A stretch of 64,000 bases of DNA. It comes from JAJXWB01 sp964634325. GTDB lineage: Bacteria; Pseudomonadota; Alphaproteobacteria; Rhizobiales; Beijerinckiaceae. Both the position numbers and the translations under genes were made by a program. Where the stretch lies: positions 102,204 through 166,203 of the forward strand of contig CAZWJF010000008.1 in NCBI GenBank assembly GCA_964634325.1, written 5' to 3'. This document shows positions 18,678 to 27,312 of this stretch, piece by piece; position 1 is the stretch's first letter, and each line of letters starts with the position of its first letter. Below the pieces are notes generated by a model. It made no database searches, was not told the origin of the DNA, and saw nothing but the letters and a program-made list of their open reading frames with translations.

Positions 18678-18732
18678 GCGGCCTTATTGCACGAAGGAGG
18701 CCGTCGGGAAATGTGCCGGAATGGGACGATTA

Positions 18733-18822
18733 TCCCTCTCGTCCGCGTGCGAGAGAGAGAAGGAGAGGCGCGCTACGCTCAGCCCGAACCTCTCCCTGGC
18801 CCTCGCCGCTTCGCCAGAGAGG
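18733..18822. repeat. Hairpin-rich intergenic repeat between rdgB and hemW
   Basis: Two imperfect stem-loops built from CCTCTC/GAGAGG words (CTCTCG..CGAGAG at the left; CCTCTCCCTGGC..GCCAGAGAGG at the right). Such pyrimidine-rich inverted repeats are common intergenic elements in GC-rich proteobacteria. Here it interrupts an otherwise co-directional rph-rdgB-hemW set and may limit read-through. No T-run is present. Confidence 0.5.
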
Positions 18823-18827
18823 GAGTG

Positions 18828-19454
18828 TTACGCCAAACACCCCCGCGCCAGCGCCTGAAACGCCCGCGCGCGATGGCTGAGCGCGCGAGACCCGTCCGCG
18901 GGAATCCCGTGCTTCTCCTCCGCCGTCATCTCGCCAAAAGTCCGGTTGTGGCCATCAGGCTTGAAGCACGGATCGTAGCCGAACCCGGCCGTCCCCTTCG
19001 GCGGAAAGACGAGATCGCCGTCGACGCGGCCTTCGAACTGCTCGACATGGCCGTCCGGCCAGCACAGCGCCAGCGCGGAGATGAAATACGCCCGCCAGGG
19101 CTGTTTTGCGCCCGTCGCCAAGACCTCGCGACGAATTTTGTCCATCGCCGCATAAAAATCCTTCGCCTCGCCCGCCCAGCGCGCCGAATAGATGCCCGGC
19201 GCGCCGTCGAGCGCCTCGACGCACAGGCCGGAATCGTCGGCGAAGGCAGGCAGGTTGGCCGCCAGCGCGGCCGCGCGCGCCTTGATCAGCGCGTTCGAAG
19301 CGAAATCCGATCCCGTTTCCTCCGGCTCCGCCAGGCCCAGTTCGCCGGCCGACACCGCCTCGATCCCGTAGGGCGCCAGCAATTCGCGCATTTCGCGCAG
19401 CTTGCCCGCATTATGCGTGGCGATGACGATCTTGCCGGCGAGTCTGCGGCCCAT
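18828..19454 (-). CDS. rdgB: XTP/dITP diphosphatase (RdgB/HAM1)
   Basis: 208 residues; hydrolyses non-canonical purine NTPs such as dITP and XTP to monophosphates. Signature segments: IVIATHNAGKLREMRELL, FADDSGLCVEALDGAPGIYS (active-site Asp) and GTAGFGYDPCFKP; the C-terminal SHRARAFQAL is also typical. The ATG overlaps the rph stop as ATGA, so the two are coupled. Confidence 0.96.
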   Translation of the reverse strand: MGRRLAGKIVIATHNAGKLREMRELLAPYGIEAVSAGELGLAEPEETGSDFASNALIKARAAALAANLPAFADDSGLCVEALDGAPGIYSARWAGEAKDFYAAMDKIRREVLATGAKQPWRAYFISALALCWPDGHVEQFEGRVDGDLVFPPKGTAGFGYDPCFKPDGHNRTFGEMTAEEKHGIPADGSRALSHRARAFQALARGCLA

Positions 19455-20167
19455 CAGGCGACCGTCGCCTTCTGGAGTTCGGTCAGTTTCGCGATGCCGG
19501 CTTTGGCCAGGCCCAGCATGGCGGCGAGCTGCGCCTCGTCGAACACGTCGTTTTCGGCGGTCATCTGCACTTCCACGATGCCGCCGGACCCGGTCATCAC
19601 GAAATTGGCGTCGGTCTCGGCCGCCGAATCCTCGTCGTAATCGAGGTCCAGCACGCTCGCGCCCTTGTAGACGCCGCAGGAAACGGCCGCCACGCGGTCG
19701 CGCAGCGGCATGTCCTTGATGATCGAACGGCCGCGCATCCATTTCAGGCAATCGTGCAGCGCCACCCAGGCGCCGGTGATGGAGGCCGTGCGCGTGCCGC
19801 CATCGGCCTGCAGCACGTCGCAGTCGATGGTGATCTGGCGCTCGCCGAGCATTTGCAGATTGGTGACGGCGCGCAGCGAACGGCCGATCAGCCGCTGGAT
19901 TTCCTGCGTGCGGCCGGACGGCTTGCCGGACGAGGATTCGCGGCGCGTGCGCGTGTGGGTCGCGCGCGGCAGCATCGAATATTCGGCCGTCACCCAGCCG
20001 CGTCCCTGTCCACGCAGCCACATCGGCGGCTTGTCCTCGAGCGAGGCCGTGCACAGCACGTGCGTATTGCCGAATTTCACGAGGCAGGAGCCTTCGGCGT
20101 AGCGGGCGACATTGCGTTCGAGCGAGACGGCGCGCATTTCATCGGGGGCGCGTTTGGAGGGGCGCAT
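19454..20167 (-). CDS. rph: Ribonuclease PH
   Basis: 237 residues, phosphate-dependent 3' exoribonuclease trimming tRNA precursors. Full length, with RPSKRAPDEMRAVSLERN at the start, GRGWVTAEYSMLPRATHTR and the phosphate site RRESSSGKPSGRTQEIQRL (shown in part). The ATG at 20167 is favoured over the adjoining GTG at 20170 by spacing from AGGA. It is usually divergent from hrcA in Rhizobiales; here the divergent neighbour is an MFS transporter instead. Confidence 0.95.
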   Translation of the reverse strand: MRPSKRAPDEMRAVSLERNVARYAEGSCLVKFGNTHVLCTASLEDKPPMWLRGQGRGWVTAEYSMLPRATHTRTRRESSSGKPSGRTQEIQRLIGRSLRAVTNLQMLGERQITIDCDVLQADGGTRTASITGAWVALHDCLKWMRGRSIIKDMPLRDRVAAVSCGVYKGASVLDLDYDEDSAAETDANFVMTGSGGIVEVQMTAENDVFDEAQLAAMLGLAKAGIAKLTELQKATVA

Positions 20168-20261
20168 CACACATCCTTTGCTGAGGCGGCGGCTTTGTCG
20201 CGTCGCTGCATAGCTGTGTCAACCGCAGCCGGCTTGATCGCCGGCCTGGATTGGCGGAGTC

Positions 20262-21794
20262 TTGGCCACAATCCGCCGCAGAAGCCGATCCTTGCCCGAA
20301 ACCCTTCCCAACGACGTCAGAGAGACCCAGCCCGCAGTCGCCGGCGCGTCGTTCCTGCGCATCTTTCCATCCATCGTTCTGCCGATGTTCATCGCGGTGG
20401 TCGACCAGACCATCGTCGCCACCGCCCTGCCGGCCATCGCGGCCTCGCTGGACGACGTCGAGCGCATCGCCTGGGTCGTCGTCTCCTACCTGGTCGCCAC
20501 GACCATCGCCGCGCCGGTGTACGGGCGTTTGGGCGACGTCCACGGCCGGGCGCGGATGATGTATGTCGCGCTCGTCGTAATGATGGCGGGCTCCGTGGCC
20601 TGCGCGTTCGCGCCGACGCTGCCGTTTCTCGCCTTCGCGCGCGTCGTCCAGGGGCTGGGCGGCGGCGGTCTGATGACGCTGTCGCAATCGCTGATTTCCG
20701 AAAGCGTGCCGCCGCGCGACCGCGCGCGGTATCAGGGCTATCTCGCGGCGGTGGTGGTCTTCTCCAATGCCTTTGGCCCGGTGGTCGGCGGCTGGATGAC
20801 CAGCCTGGCCGGCTGGCGCTCGATCTTCTGGATCAATCTGCCGATGGGCGCGCTCGCCATGGCGCTGGTGCGCCTCCTGCCGAAGCGTCCGCCCGGCGCG
20901 GCGAGCGGCTGGCGGTTCGATACGCCCGGCCTCGCCTATTTCGTGCTGTTCGTCGCCCCGGCGCTGATCGCCATGGAGCAGATCCGCCATCTGCGCCTGT
21001 CGGACGCCCCGGCGATCGCGGCGCTGCTGTGCGTGGCGATCGTTTCGCTGGTTCTGCTGACGCGGCGCGAACTCACGGCGCCGGACCCGCTGTTTCCGTT
21101 CTCGCTTCTGCGCGATCCGACCATTTGGCGGTCCGACGCCATGGCCGCCTGCCACGGCGCGGCTCTCGTTTCGCTAATCGCCTATCTGCCGATCTACCTG
21201 CGCGCCGTACGCGGCCTGTCGCCGGCCGAGACCGGCTATTTCCTGCTGCCGATCGCCTTCGGCATCGGTCTCGGGTCGCTGGTCACGGGCCGCCTCGTCA
21301 GTCAGACCGGGCGCACGGCGATCTTCCCGTCTCTGGCGATGATTCCCGTCGCGCTGATGCTGGCGTATGTCGCGCTCGCGCATCAGACGCTCGGCGTCTT
21401 CGAGCTCGGCGCGCTCGTCGGAGTCATGACCTTCTTCATGGGCTCGGTGATGGGAGTGGTGCAGGTGACGGTGCAGAACGCCGCCGGTCCCGGCATGCTC
21501 GGCGCCGCCGCCGGCTCGGTTCAGTTTTCCCGCGCGATCGGCGCCTCGTTCGGCACGGCGCTGGTCGGCGCGGTGCTGCTCGGCGTCTTCGCTGCGCGCG
21601 ATCCGGCCGCTGCGGAGGCCTTCGCCAATCTGATCGAACGCGGGCCGGAGGCGTTGGCGGCGCTCGATCCCGCCGCGCGCGCAGGGGTGGAGAACGCGCT
21701 GGTCGCGTCGTTCCGCGCCGTCTTCTTCGTGATCGACGGCTTCGCCGCGCTTGCGCTCGCCTTTGCGTGGTCGATCCCGTCGCGGCGCTTGTGA
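20262..21794 (+). CDS. MFS drug-efflux transporter, DHA2 (14-TM) family
   Basis: About 510 residues of inner-membrane proton antiporter with 14 predicted membrane spans. Motif C-like and A-like signatures are visible: FIAVVDQTIVATALPAIA in TM1, YGRLGDVHGRARMM (motif A) after TM2, RVVQGLGGGGLMTLSQSLI and SNAFGPVVGGWMT. Substrate unknown; the family exports lipophilic drugs and sometimes siderophores. The TTG at 20262 has GGAG only 2 nt away, so a TTG at 20292 is also possible. It stands alone between rph and a universal stress gene. Confidence 0.87.
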   Translation: MATIRRRSRSLPETLPNDVRETQPAVAGASFLRIFPSIVLPMFIAVVDQTIVATALPAIAASLDDVERIAWVVVSYLVATTIAAPVYGRLGDVHGRARMMYVALVVMMAGSVACAFAPTLPFLAFARVVQGLGGGGLMTLSQSLISESVPPRDRARYQGYLAAVVVFSNAFGPVVGGWMTSLAGWRSIFWINLPMGALAMALVRLLPKRPPGAASGWRFDTPGLAYFVLFVAPALIAMEQIRHLRLSDAPAIAALLCVAIVSLVLLTRRELTAPDPLFPFSLLRDPTIWRSDAMAACHGAALVSLIAYLPIYLRAVRGLSPAETGYFLLPIAFGIGLGSLVTGRLVSQTGRTAIFPSLAMIPVALMLAYVALAHQTLGVFELGALVGVMTFFMGSVMGVVQVTVQNAAGPGMLGAAAGSVQFSRAIGASFGTALVGAVLLGVFAARDPAAAEAFANLIERGPEALAALDPAARAGVENALVASFRAVFFVIDGFAALALAFAWSIPSRRL

Positions 21795-21849
21795 GGCTGT
21801 TTCCAATCGGTTTCGATCCGCGCTAGCTTCCTCGCCGAGGAGGCCGCGC

Positions 21850-22683
21850 ATGAAGAACATTCTCGTTCCGATCGAAGAACATGATTCGATCGCCGCCGTG
21901 CTGGAGACGGCGTGGCGGTTTGGTCAGCCTTTCGCCAGCCGGATCGAAGGCATCGCGCTCGGACCCGACACCGGCGATCTGATCGCCGCCGACTTCGCCA
22001 TCGCCGGCTCGATCTTCGACGAGAAAACGCGGCGCGAACTCGTCGAACATGCACGGCGCGTGTTCGAGGATTTCATGACGTCGCGCGGCGTGCCGCCCTC
22101 GACCGGCGGCGCAGACGGCATGTCCTATGGCTGGGCCGGCGGCGACATGAGCACGGACAGCGGCATCGGCGCCTATGGCCGCGTGGCCGACGTCATCGTG
22201 GTCGGCAGGCCCGGCTCGGGCCGCGGCGATCCGCGCCGCGCGACGCTGGAATCGGTGCTGTTCGAAGCAGGCCGTCCCATCCTGATCGCGCCGCGCAAGC
22301 CGCCGCAAAAGATCGGGGAGACCGTAGTCATTTCCTGGAACCGCTCGACCGAAACGGCGCGCACCGTCGGCTTCGCCATGCCGGTCCTGAAACAGTCGAA
22401 ACGCGTCGTCATTCTGACCGTGACCGGCGCTCTCTCGCCGGGCCCTTCGGCCGAGACGCTCGCCAAGGCGCTCCAGCGCCACGGCCTCGCCGTCGACGTC
22501 GCCAATGTCGAAAGCGGCTCACGCCCCCCAGGCCGCGTGATTCTCGAGCATTGCGCGAGCGTCGGCGCCGACCTTCTGGTCAAGGGCGGCTATACGCAGA
22601 GCCGACTGCGCCAGATGATCTTCGGCGGCGCCACCGCCGACATTCTCGCCTACGCCGAAACGCCGGTCTTCATGGCGCACTGA
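21850..22683 (+). CDS. Universal stress protein family protein
   Basis: 277 residues, starting MKNILVPIEEHDSIAAVLE after a GAGGAGG site. A UspA-like fold covers the C-terminal half (ETVVISWNRSTETARTVG; ILEHCASVGADLLVKGGY; RLRQMIFGGATADIL). The classical ATP-binding G-2X-G-9X-G-S/T motif is only partly kept at the end (GGYTQSRLRQMIFGGAT). The N-terminal half is a degenerate repeat of the same domain. Probably a cytosolic stress-response protein; ligand unknown. Confidence 0.85.
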   Translation: MKNILVPIEEHDSIAAVLETAWRFGQPFASRIEGIALGPDTGDLIAADFAIAGSIFDEKTRRELVEHARRVFEDFMTSRGVPPSTGGADGMSYGWAGGDMSTDSGIGAYGRVADVIVVGRPGSGRGDPRRATLESVLFEAGRPILIAPRKPPQKIGETVVISWNRSTETARTVGFAMPVLKQSKRVVILTVTGALSPGPSAETLAKALQRHGLAVDVANVESGSRPPGRVILEHCASVGADLLVKGGYTQSRLRQMIFGGATADILAYAETPVFMAH

Positions 22684-22704
22684 AGCGCCAGCGCGGCGCG
22701 CGGG

Positions 22705-23295
22705 TCAGGCTTTCGGGCCGCCGCGCGACACGCCGACCTTGGCCGGACGCAACACGCGCTCGCCGATCGAATAGCCGGCTTCCATGACCTGCAGGACCGT
22801 GCCCGAGGGCACAGATTCGTCGGGAATTTCGAACAGAGCCTCGTGCAGGTTCGGGTCGAACTTCTGGCCCTGCGGCTCCATTTTCTTGACGCCGTGGCGG
22901 GCGAGGCGCGACTGGAAATCCGCCGCGATCACAGACACGCCGTCGATCATGGTCTTGAGCGGTCCGTCGGCGTCCTTCGGCGCATTCTCTAGCGCACGCC
23001 CGAGATTGTCGGCGAAAGTCAGCATGTCGCGCGCGAAATTGGCGGCGCCGTAGGCGCGGGCGTCCGCGACTTCCTTCTCGGTCCGGCGCCGCAGGTTCTC
23101 CATCTCGGCCATGGTCCGCAGCACCTTGTCCTTCAGGGCGGCGTTTTCGGCGTAGAGATTTTCCAGTTCGACGAAGGGCTCGGGCTCGCTGGTCGTCGCC
23201 TGCGCGGAAGCGTCGGCGAGCGAGGAGAGGTGGTCGGTCGAAGCGTCAGAGGCCGGGCGGTGAGCCGCGTCTTCGGGCTTTTCTGTCGAATTCAT
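22705..23295 (-). CDS. grpE: Nucleotide exchange factor GrpE
   Basis: 196 residues, co-chaperone that releases ADP from DnaK. A variable, charged N-terminus (about residues 1-45) is followed by the long dimerising helix (FVELENLYAENAALKDKVLR; RTMAEMENLRRRTEKE) and the beta-domain (KFDPNLHEALFEIPDESVPSG). It follows glnD by about 70 bp in the same direction and faces the stress-protein gene. The usual upstream partner hrcA is not present. Confidence 0.96.
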   Translation of the reverse strand: MNSTEKPEDAAHRPASDASTDHLSSLADASAQATTSEPEPFVELENLYAENAALKDKVLRTMAEMENLRRRTEKEVADARAYGAANFARDMLTFADNLGRALENAPKDADGPLKTMIDGVSVIAADFQSRLARHGVKKMEPQGQKFDPNLHEALFEIPDESVPSGTVLQVMEAGYSIGERVLRPAKVGVSRGGPKA

Positions 23296-23364
23296 TTCGG
23301 TTCCATGGGTTCGGTCGCGCCGGATATCAGGGCGCGCGTTCGAAAAATCAAGTCGCGGAAAGGC

Positions 23365-26172
23365 TCAGCTCGCCGCGCGCGCGGGTTTGCGCTCGCCGCC
23401 GAGCGTTTCCAGCAGGCGTCGCTTGATCGCGGCCTGCCGCGCCGGGTTGACGATCTTCGCGCCGGTCAGATCGGTGACGTAGAAGACGTCGACCGCCTTT
23501 TCGCCGAAGGTCACGATGTGGGCGGAACCGATGTTGAGGTTGAGCTTCGAGATCGCGTTGGTGAAATCGAACAGCAGGCCCGGCCGGTCGAGGCCGGACA
23601 CTTCGATGACCGTCGCCCGGTTCGAGAGGCTGTTGTCGATTACGACATCCGGCGCCACGGTGAAGGCGTCGGAGCGGCCGGCCGTCGCGCCGGCCTTCGC
23701 CTTGATCAGATCGACGAGCTTGATCTCGCCGCGCAGCGACTTCTCGATCGCCTCGGCGATGCGCTTGCCGCGACGCAACTCGTCCGAATCCATATCGAAT
23801 TCGCGAGAGATCGAGATCGTGTCCAGCGCCAGCCCGTCCGTGGTCGTGAACACCTGCGCGTCCACGATATTGGCGCCGCCCGCCGCGCAGGCCCCCGCGA
23901 TTGTCGACAGAAGATAAGGGTGGTCGGGCGCGACGACCGTGAGCTCGGTGACGCCACGGAACGAATCCGTCGTCACCTCGGTGGCCAGCGAGCGCATCTC
24001 CACTTCGGTCAGGCGCAACAGATTGGCGTGCTGGATCTTGCGGGCGAGATCGGTCTTGAGCCAGTAGGCCGGATAGTGCCTCTCGGCGTAGGCGTCGAAT
24101 TCAGGGTCCGACCAGCCGGGCAGCGAGCGGCGCAATTCATCCTGCATGTGCGCGACCCGCGCCTTGCGGTCGATCGCCGAATGGCCGCCCGTCAGGACGA
24201 CTTCCGTCTCCCAATAGAGGCTGCGCAGCAACTGCCCTTTCCAGCCGTTCCAGACGCCCGGCCCGACGGCGCGGATGTCGCAGACCGTCAGAACCAGCAG
24301 CATCTTGAGGCGTTCGGGCGTCTGCACGAGCTTCGCGAAATTCTCGATCGTCCGGCGGTCCGACAGGTCGCGGCTTTGGGCCGTGTTGGACATTTCGAGA
24401 TGCTTCTCGATCAACCAGGCGACGCTTTCCGTCTCGGAGTCGGACAGGCCGAGTCGCGGACAGAGCTTGCGCGCGACTTCCGCGCCGGCGATCGAATGGT
24501 CTTCGGGACGTCCCTTGGCTACGTCGTGCAGGAACACGGCCAGATAAAGGACGCGCCGGTTGGAGATATGCGGCAGGATTTCGTTGGCGAGCGGATGGTC
24601 TTCGACCAGCCGTCCGTTGTCGATCTGCGACAGGACGCCGACGCATCGCAGCAGATGTTCGTCGACCGTATAGTGATGATACATGTTGAATTGCATCATC
24701 GCGACGACGCGCCCGAAATCCGGGATGAAGCGGCCAAGCACGCCCGATTCGTTCATCTGCCGAAGAACGACCTCGGGCGAGTTCCGCGATGTCAGGATTT
24801 CCAGAAAAAGGCGGTTGGCTTCGGCGTTCGCGCGCACTGATGCGTCGATCTTGCGCAGCGATCGCGTCACCAGACGCAGAGCGTCCGGATGCACGGCCAG
24901 GCCATGCTTGTCCGACAGCCAGAACAAGCGGATCAGATTGACCGGATCGCGGTCGAACGCGTCCGGACGCGCGACGGTGACGCGGTCGAATTCGACCGAG
25001 AAATCGTCCGACTGAATCGTCGTGCGCCGGCGGCGGAATCGACCGACGAACCGGTCGAGCACAGCGCGCGGCTTGGCCTCGCGCTCCTCGAGCGCGGCGC
25101 ACACGATCGCAGTCAGGTCGCCCACATCCTTGGCGACCAGAAAATAGTGCTTCATGAAGCGCTCGACGCCGGACAGGCCCGCGTGCGACACGTATCCGAG
25201 CCGTTCGGCGATCACGCGTTGCTTGTCGAAGCTCAGCCGCTCTTCTGCGCGCCCGGCCACGAAATGCAGGTGGCAGCGAACGCGCCAGAGGAATTCCTCG
25301 CAGCGTTCGAACAGCTTCAGCTCCTGCGGCGTGAACAGGCCGCCCGTCACCAGCTCGTCGACCTTGCGCGCCCTGTAGACGTATTTGCCGATCCAGAAGA
25401 GCGTATTGAGATCGCGAAGGCCCCCTTTGCCTTCCTTGACGTTGGGTTCGACCAGATAACGCGAGGCGCCGGCGCGCGCGACGCGTTGGTCGCGCTCGGC
25501 GAGCTTGGCCGCCACATATTCCCGCGCCGTGCCCTTGACGATCTCGTTTTCGAAACGCCCGCGCATTTCTTCGAACAGCGGCTCGTCCCCGAGAATGAAG
25601 CGGGCCTCGAGCAGCGCCGTGCGGATCGTCATGTCGCCGTGCGCCTGCCGAAGGCACTCGTCGATCGAGCGGGTCGAATGTCCCACCTTCTGCTTGAGAT
25701 CCCAGAGAATGTAGAGGATCGCTTCGACGACGCTCTCGCCCCAGCCGGTCTGCTTGGTCGGAAACAGGAAAAGCAGATCGATGTCCGAGCCGGGCGCCAG
25801 CGTGCCGCGTCCGTAGCCGCCGACCGCGCAGACCGCCATGCGCTCGGCGGTCGATGGATTTCGCACCGGGTAGATGTGCCGCGTGACGCAGTCGTAGATC
25901 GCGCGGATCAGTTCGTCTTCGAGCGCCGAGAGAAACCGCGCGCACGCCAATCCGCGACCGCCCGCCTCCAGAGCCTGACGCGCGCGCGCATGCCCGTCGA
26001 GCAGCGCTTGCTGGAAGACCGGCGCGACGGCTTTGCGGAACTCGTCCCGGGGGCCGATCCTGTCGGAAATTTCAGCGATGGCGGCCGCGATCGCCTGGCG
26101 ATCCAGCGGCGCGCCCGCGTTGACGCGGCGGGGGTCCGGCGCCCGGCCGACGGAATTCGTGCTCTGGTCCAT
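23365..26172 (-). CDS. glnD: Bifunctional [protein-PII] uridylyltransferase/uridylyl-removing enzyme
   Basis: 935 residues, the glutamine sensor that modifies PII proteins. Domains in order: nucleotidyltransferase with the GGYGRGTLAPGSDIDLLF motif (about residues 105-130), a PII-UTase linker, an HD hydrolase domain (HHYTVDEHLLRCVGV; LAVFLHDVAKGRPEDHS, near 500-580), and two C-terminal ACT domains (TELTVVAPDHPYLLSTIAGA; VIEVSGLDRPGLLFDFTNAI). The ribosome site before the ATG is weak. It lies between gshB and grpE. Confidence 0.97.
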   Translation of the reverse strand: MDQSTNSVGRAPDPRRVNAGAPLDRQAIAAAIAEISDRIGPRDEFRKAVAPVFQQALLDGHARARQALEAGGRGLACARFLSALEDELIRAIYDCVTRHIYPVRNPSTAERMAVCAVGGYGRGTLAPGSDIDLLFLFPTKQTGWGESVVEAILYILWDLKQKVGHSTRSIDECLRQAHGDMTIRTALLEARFILGDEPLFEEMRGRFENEIVKGTAREYVAAKLAERDQRVARAGASRYLVEPNVKEGKGGLRDLNTLFWIGKYVYRARKVDELVTGGLFTPQELKLFERCEEFLWRVRCHLHFVAGRAEERLSFDKQRVIAERLGYVSHAGLSGVERFMKHYFLVAKDVGDLTAIVCAALEEREAKPRAVLDRFVGRFRRRRTTIQSDDFSVEFDRVTVARPDAFDRDPVNLIRLFWLSDKHGLAVHPDALRLVTRSLRKIDASVRANAEANRLFLEILTSRNSPEVVLRQMNESGVLGRFIPDFGRVVAMMQFNMYHHYTVDEHLLRCVGVLSQIDNGRLVEDHPLANEILPHISNRRVLYLAVFLHDVAKGRPEDHSIAGAEVARKLCPRLGLSDSETESVAWLIEKHLEMSNTAQSRDLSDRRTIENFAKLVQTPERLKMLLVLTVCDIRAVGPGVWNGWKGQLLRSLYWETEVVLTGGHSAIDRKARVAHMQDELRRSLPGWSDPEFDAYAERHYPAYWLKTDLARKIQHANLLRLTEVEMRSLATEVTTDSFRGVTELTVVAPDHPYLLSTIAGACAAGGANIVDAQVFTTTDGLALDTISISREFDMDSDELRRGKRIAEAIEKSLRGEIKLVDLIKAKAGATAGRSDAFTVAPDVVIDNSLSNRATVIEVSGLDRPGLLFDFTNAISKLNLNIGSAHIVTFGEKAVDVFYVTDLTGAKIVNPARQAAIKRRLLETLGGERKPARAAS

Positions 26173-26219
26173 CGTCTAGACTTATCACATTTGCATCGCC
26201 GCGCAGCCCGCGCGCGGCG

Positions 26220-27167
26220 TCAGCCGCGCCGCCTGGCCTCGATCGCGTCCCAGATCGCGGCGGCGAGGTTCGGGCCGCCGACCCGCTCGATCGCCCTGAC
26301 GCCAGTCGGGGAGGTCACGTTGATTTCCGTGAGATGGCCGTCGATGACATCGATTCCGACGAAGATCAGCCCGCGCTTTTTGAGTTCCGGGCCGAGTTTC
26401 GCGCAGATTTCGCGTTCGCGCGGGGTCAGGTCCGTCTGGGCGGCTGCGCCGCCGCGCACCATGTTGGAGCGGATGTCGTTGGGCGCCGGCACGCGATTGA
26501 CCGCGCCGAGCGCCTGCCCGTCGACCAGAATGATTCTCTTGTCGCCTTCCGAGACGCGCGGCAGGAATTTCTGGCAGACCCAGGGTTCCCGGAACATCGT
26601 GACGAACATGTCGTAGAGCGAGCCGAAGTTCGGATCGACCGGCGCGACCTTGAAGACGCCCCCGCCTCCGAAGCCATACAGCGGCTTCATGACGATCTCG
26701 CCGTGCTCGGCGCGGAAGGCTTCGATCTCGTCGCGCTCCCGGGTGATGAGCGTCGGCGGCATGAATTCCTGAAAATCCATGACGAACAGCTTTTCCGGCG
26801 CGTTGCGCACATGCGCGGGGTCGTTGACGACCAGCGTCCTGGGATGGATTCGCTCGAGCAGATGGGTCGTTGCGATATAGGCGAGATCGAAGGGCGGGTC
26901 CTGTCGCAGAAGAACGACGTCGCATTCCGACAGGTCGACCGTCTTCGGCTCGCCCAGGGTGAAATGATCGCCGACGACGTCTCGAACCTGTAGCTCCTGA
27001 ACCTTCGCGACGACGCGCTCGCCCCGGAGCGTCAGGCGCTCGGGCGTGTAGTAGAGGATCCGGCTCCCGCGCCGCTGCGCCTCCAGCAGCAATGCGAAGG
27101 TGGAATCGCCGGCGATCCTGATCCGATCGATCGGGTCCATCTGAACGGCGACCGTGAGCTGCGTCAT
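26220..27167 (-). CDS. gshB: Glutathione synthase
   Basis: 315 residues, ATP-grasp ligase joining gamma-glutamylcysteine and glycine. The start MTQLTVAVQMDPIDRI at 27167 has a GGAAA site and gives the normal family N-terminus; the open frame before it is not conserved. ATP-grasp segments: IVMKPLYGFGGGGVFK, GDKRIILVDGQALGAVNR and LIFVGIDVIDGHLTEINVTS. The stop is 47 bp from glnD, so gshB-glnD-grpE may form one transcript. Confidence 0.96.
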   Translation of the reverse strand: MTQLTVAVQMDPIDRIRIAGDSTFALLLEAQRRGSRILYYTPERLTLRGERVVAKVQELQVRDVVGDHFTLGEPKTVDLSECDVVLLRQDPPFDLAYIATTHLLERIHPRTLVVNDPAHVRNAPEKLFVMDFQEFMPPTLITRERDEIEAFRAEHGEIVMKPLYGFGGGGVFKVAPVDPNFGSLYDMFVTMFREPWVCQKFLPRVSEGDKRIILVDGQALGAVNRVPAPNDIRSNMVRGGAAAQTDLTPREREICAKLGPELKKRGLIFVGIDVIDGHLTEINVTSPTGVRAIERVGGPNLAAAIWDAIEARRRG

Positions 27168-27312
27168 GTCGTTTCCTTGGGTGAGCGGAGGCCGAAGCTT
27201 TACCCGATGCCTCGCCGCTGACAAAGCGCCGCGCGGCGTCGGCTCGGCAAGCGCCCGTTAACTATTCCTGAAAGGACCGGCGATATACCGGACGCACACT
27301 TTCGGCGAGGAT

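Noticed and set aside
19754..21826. 690-codon plus-strand frame across rph and the MFS gene
   Set aside because: It is partly antisense to rph and partly a shifted frame of the MFS gene, giving Arg-rich low-complexity translation.
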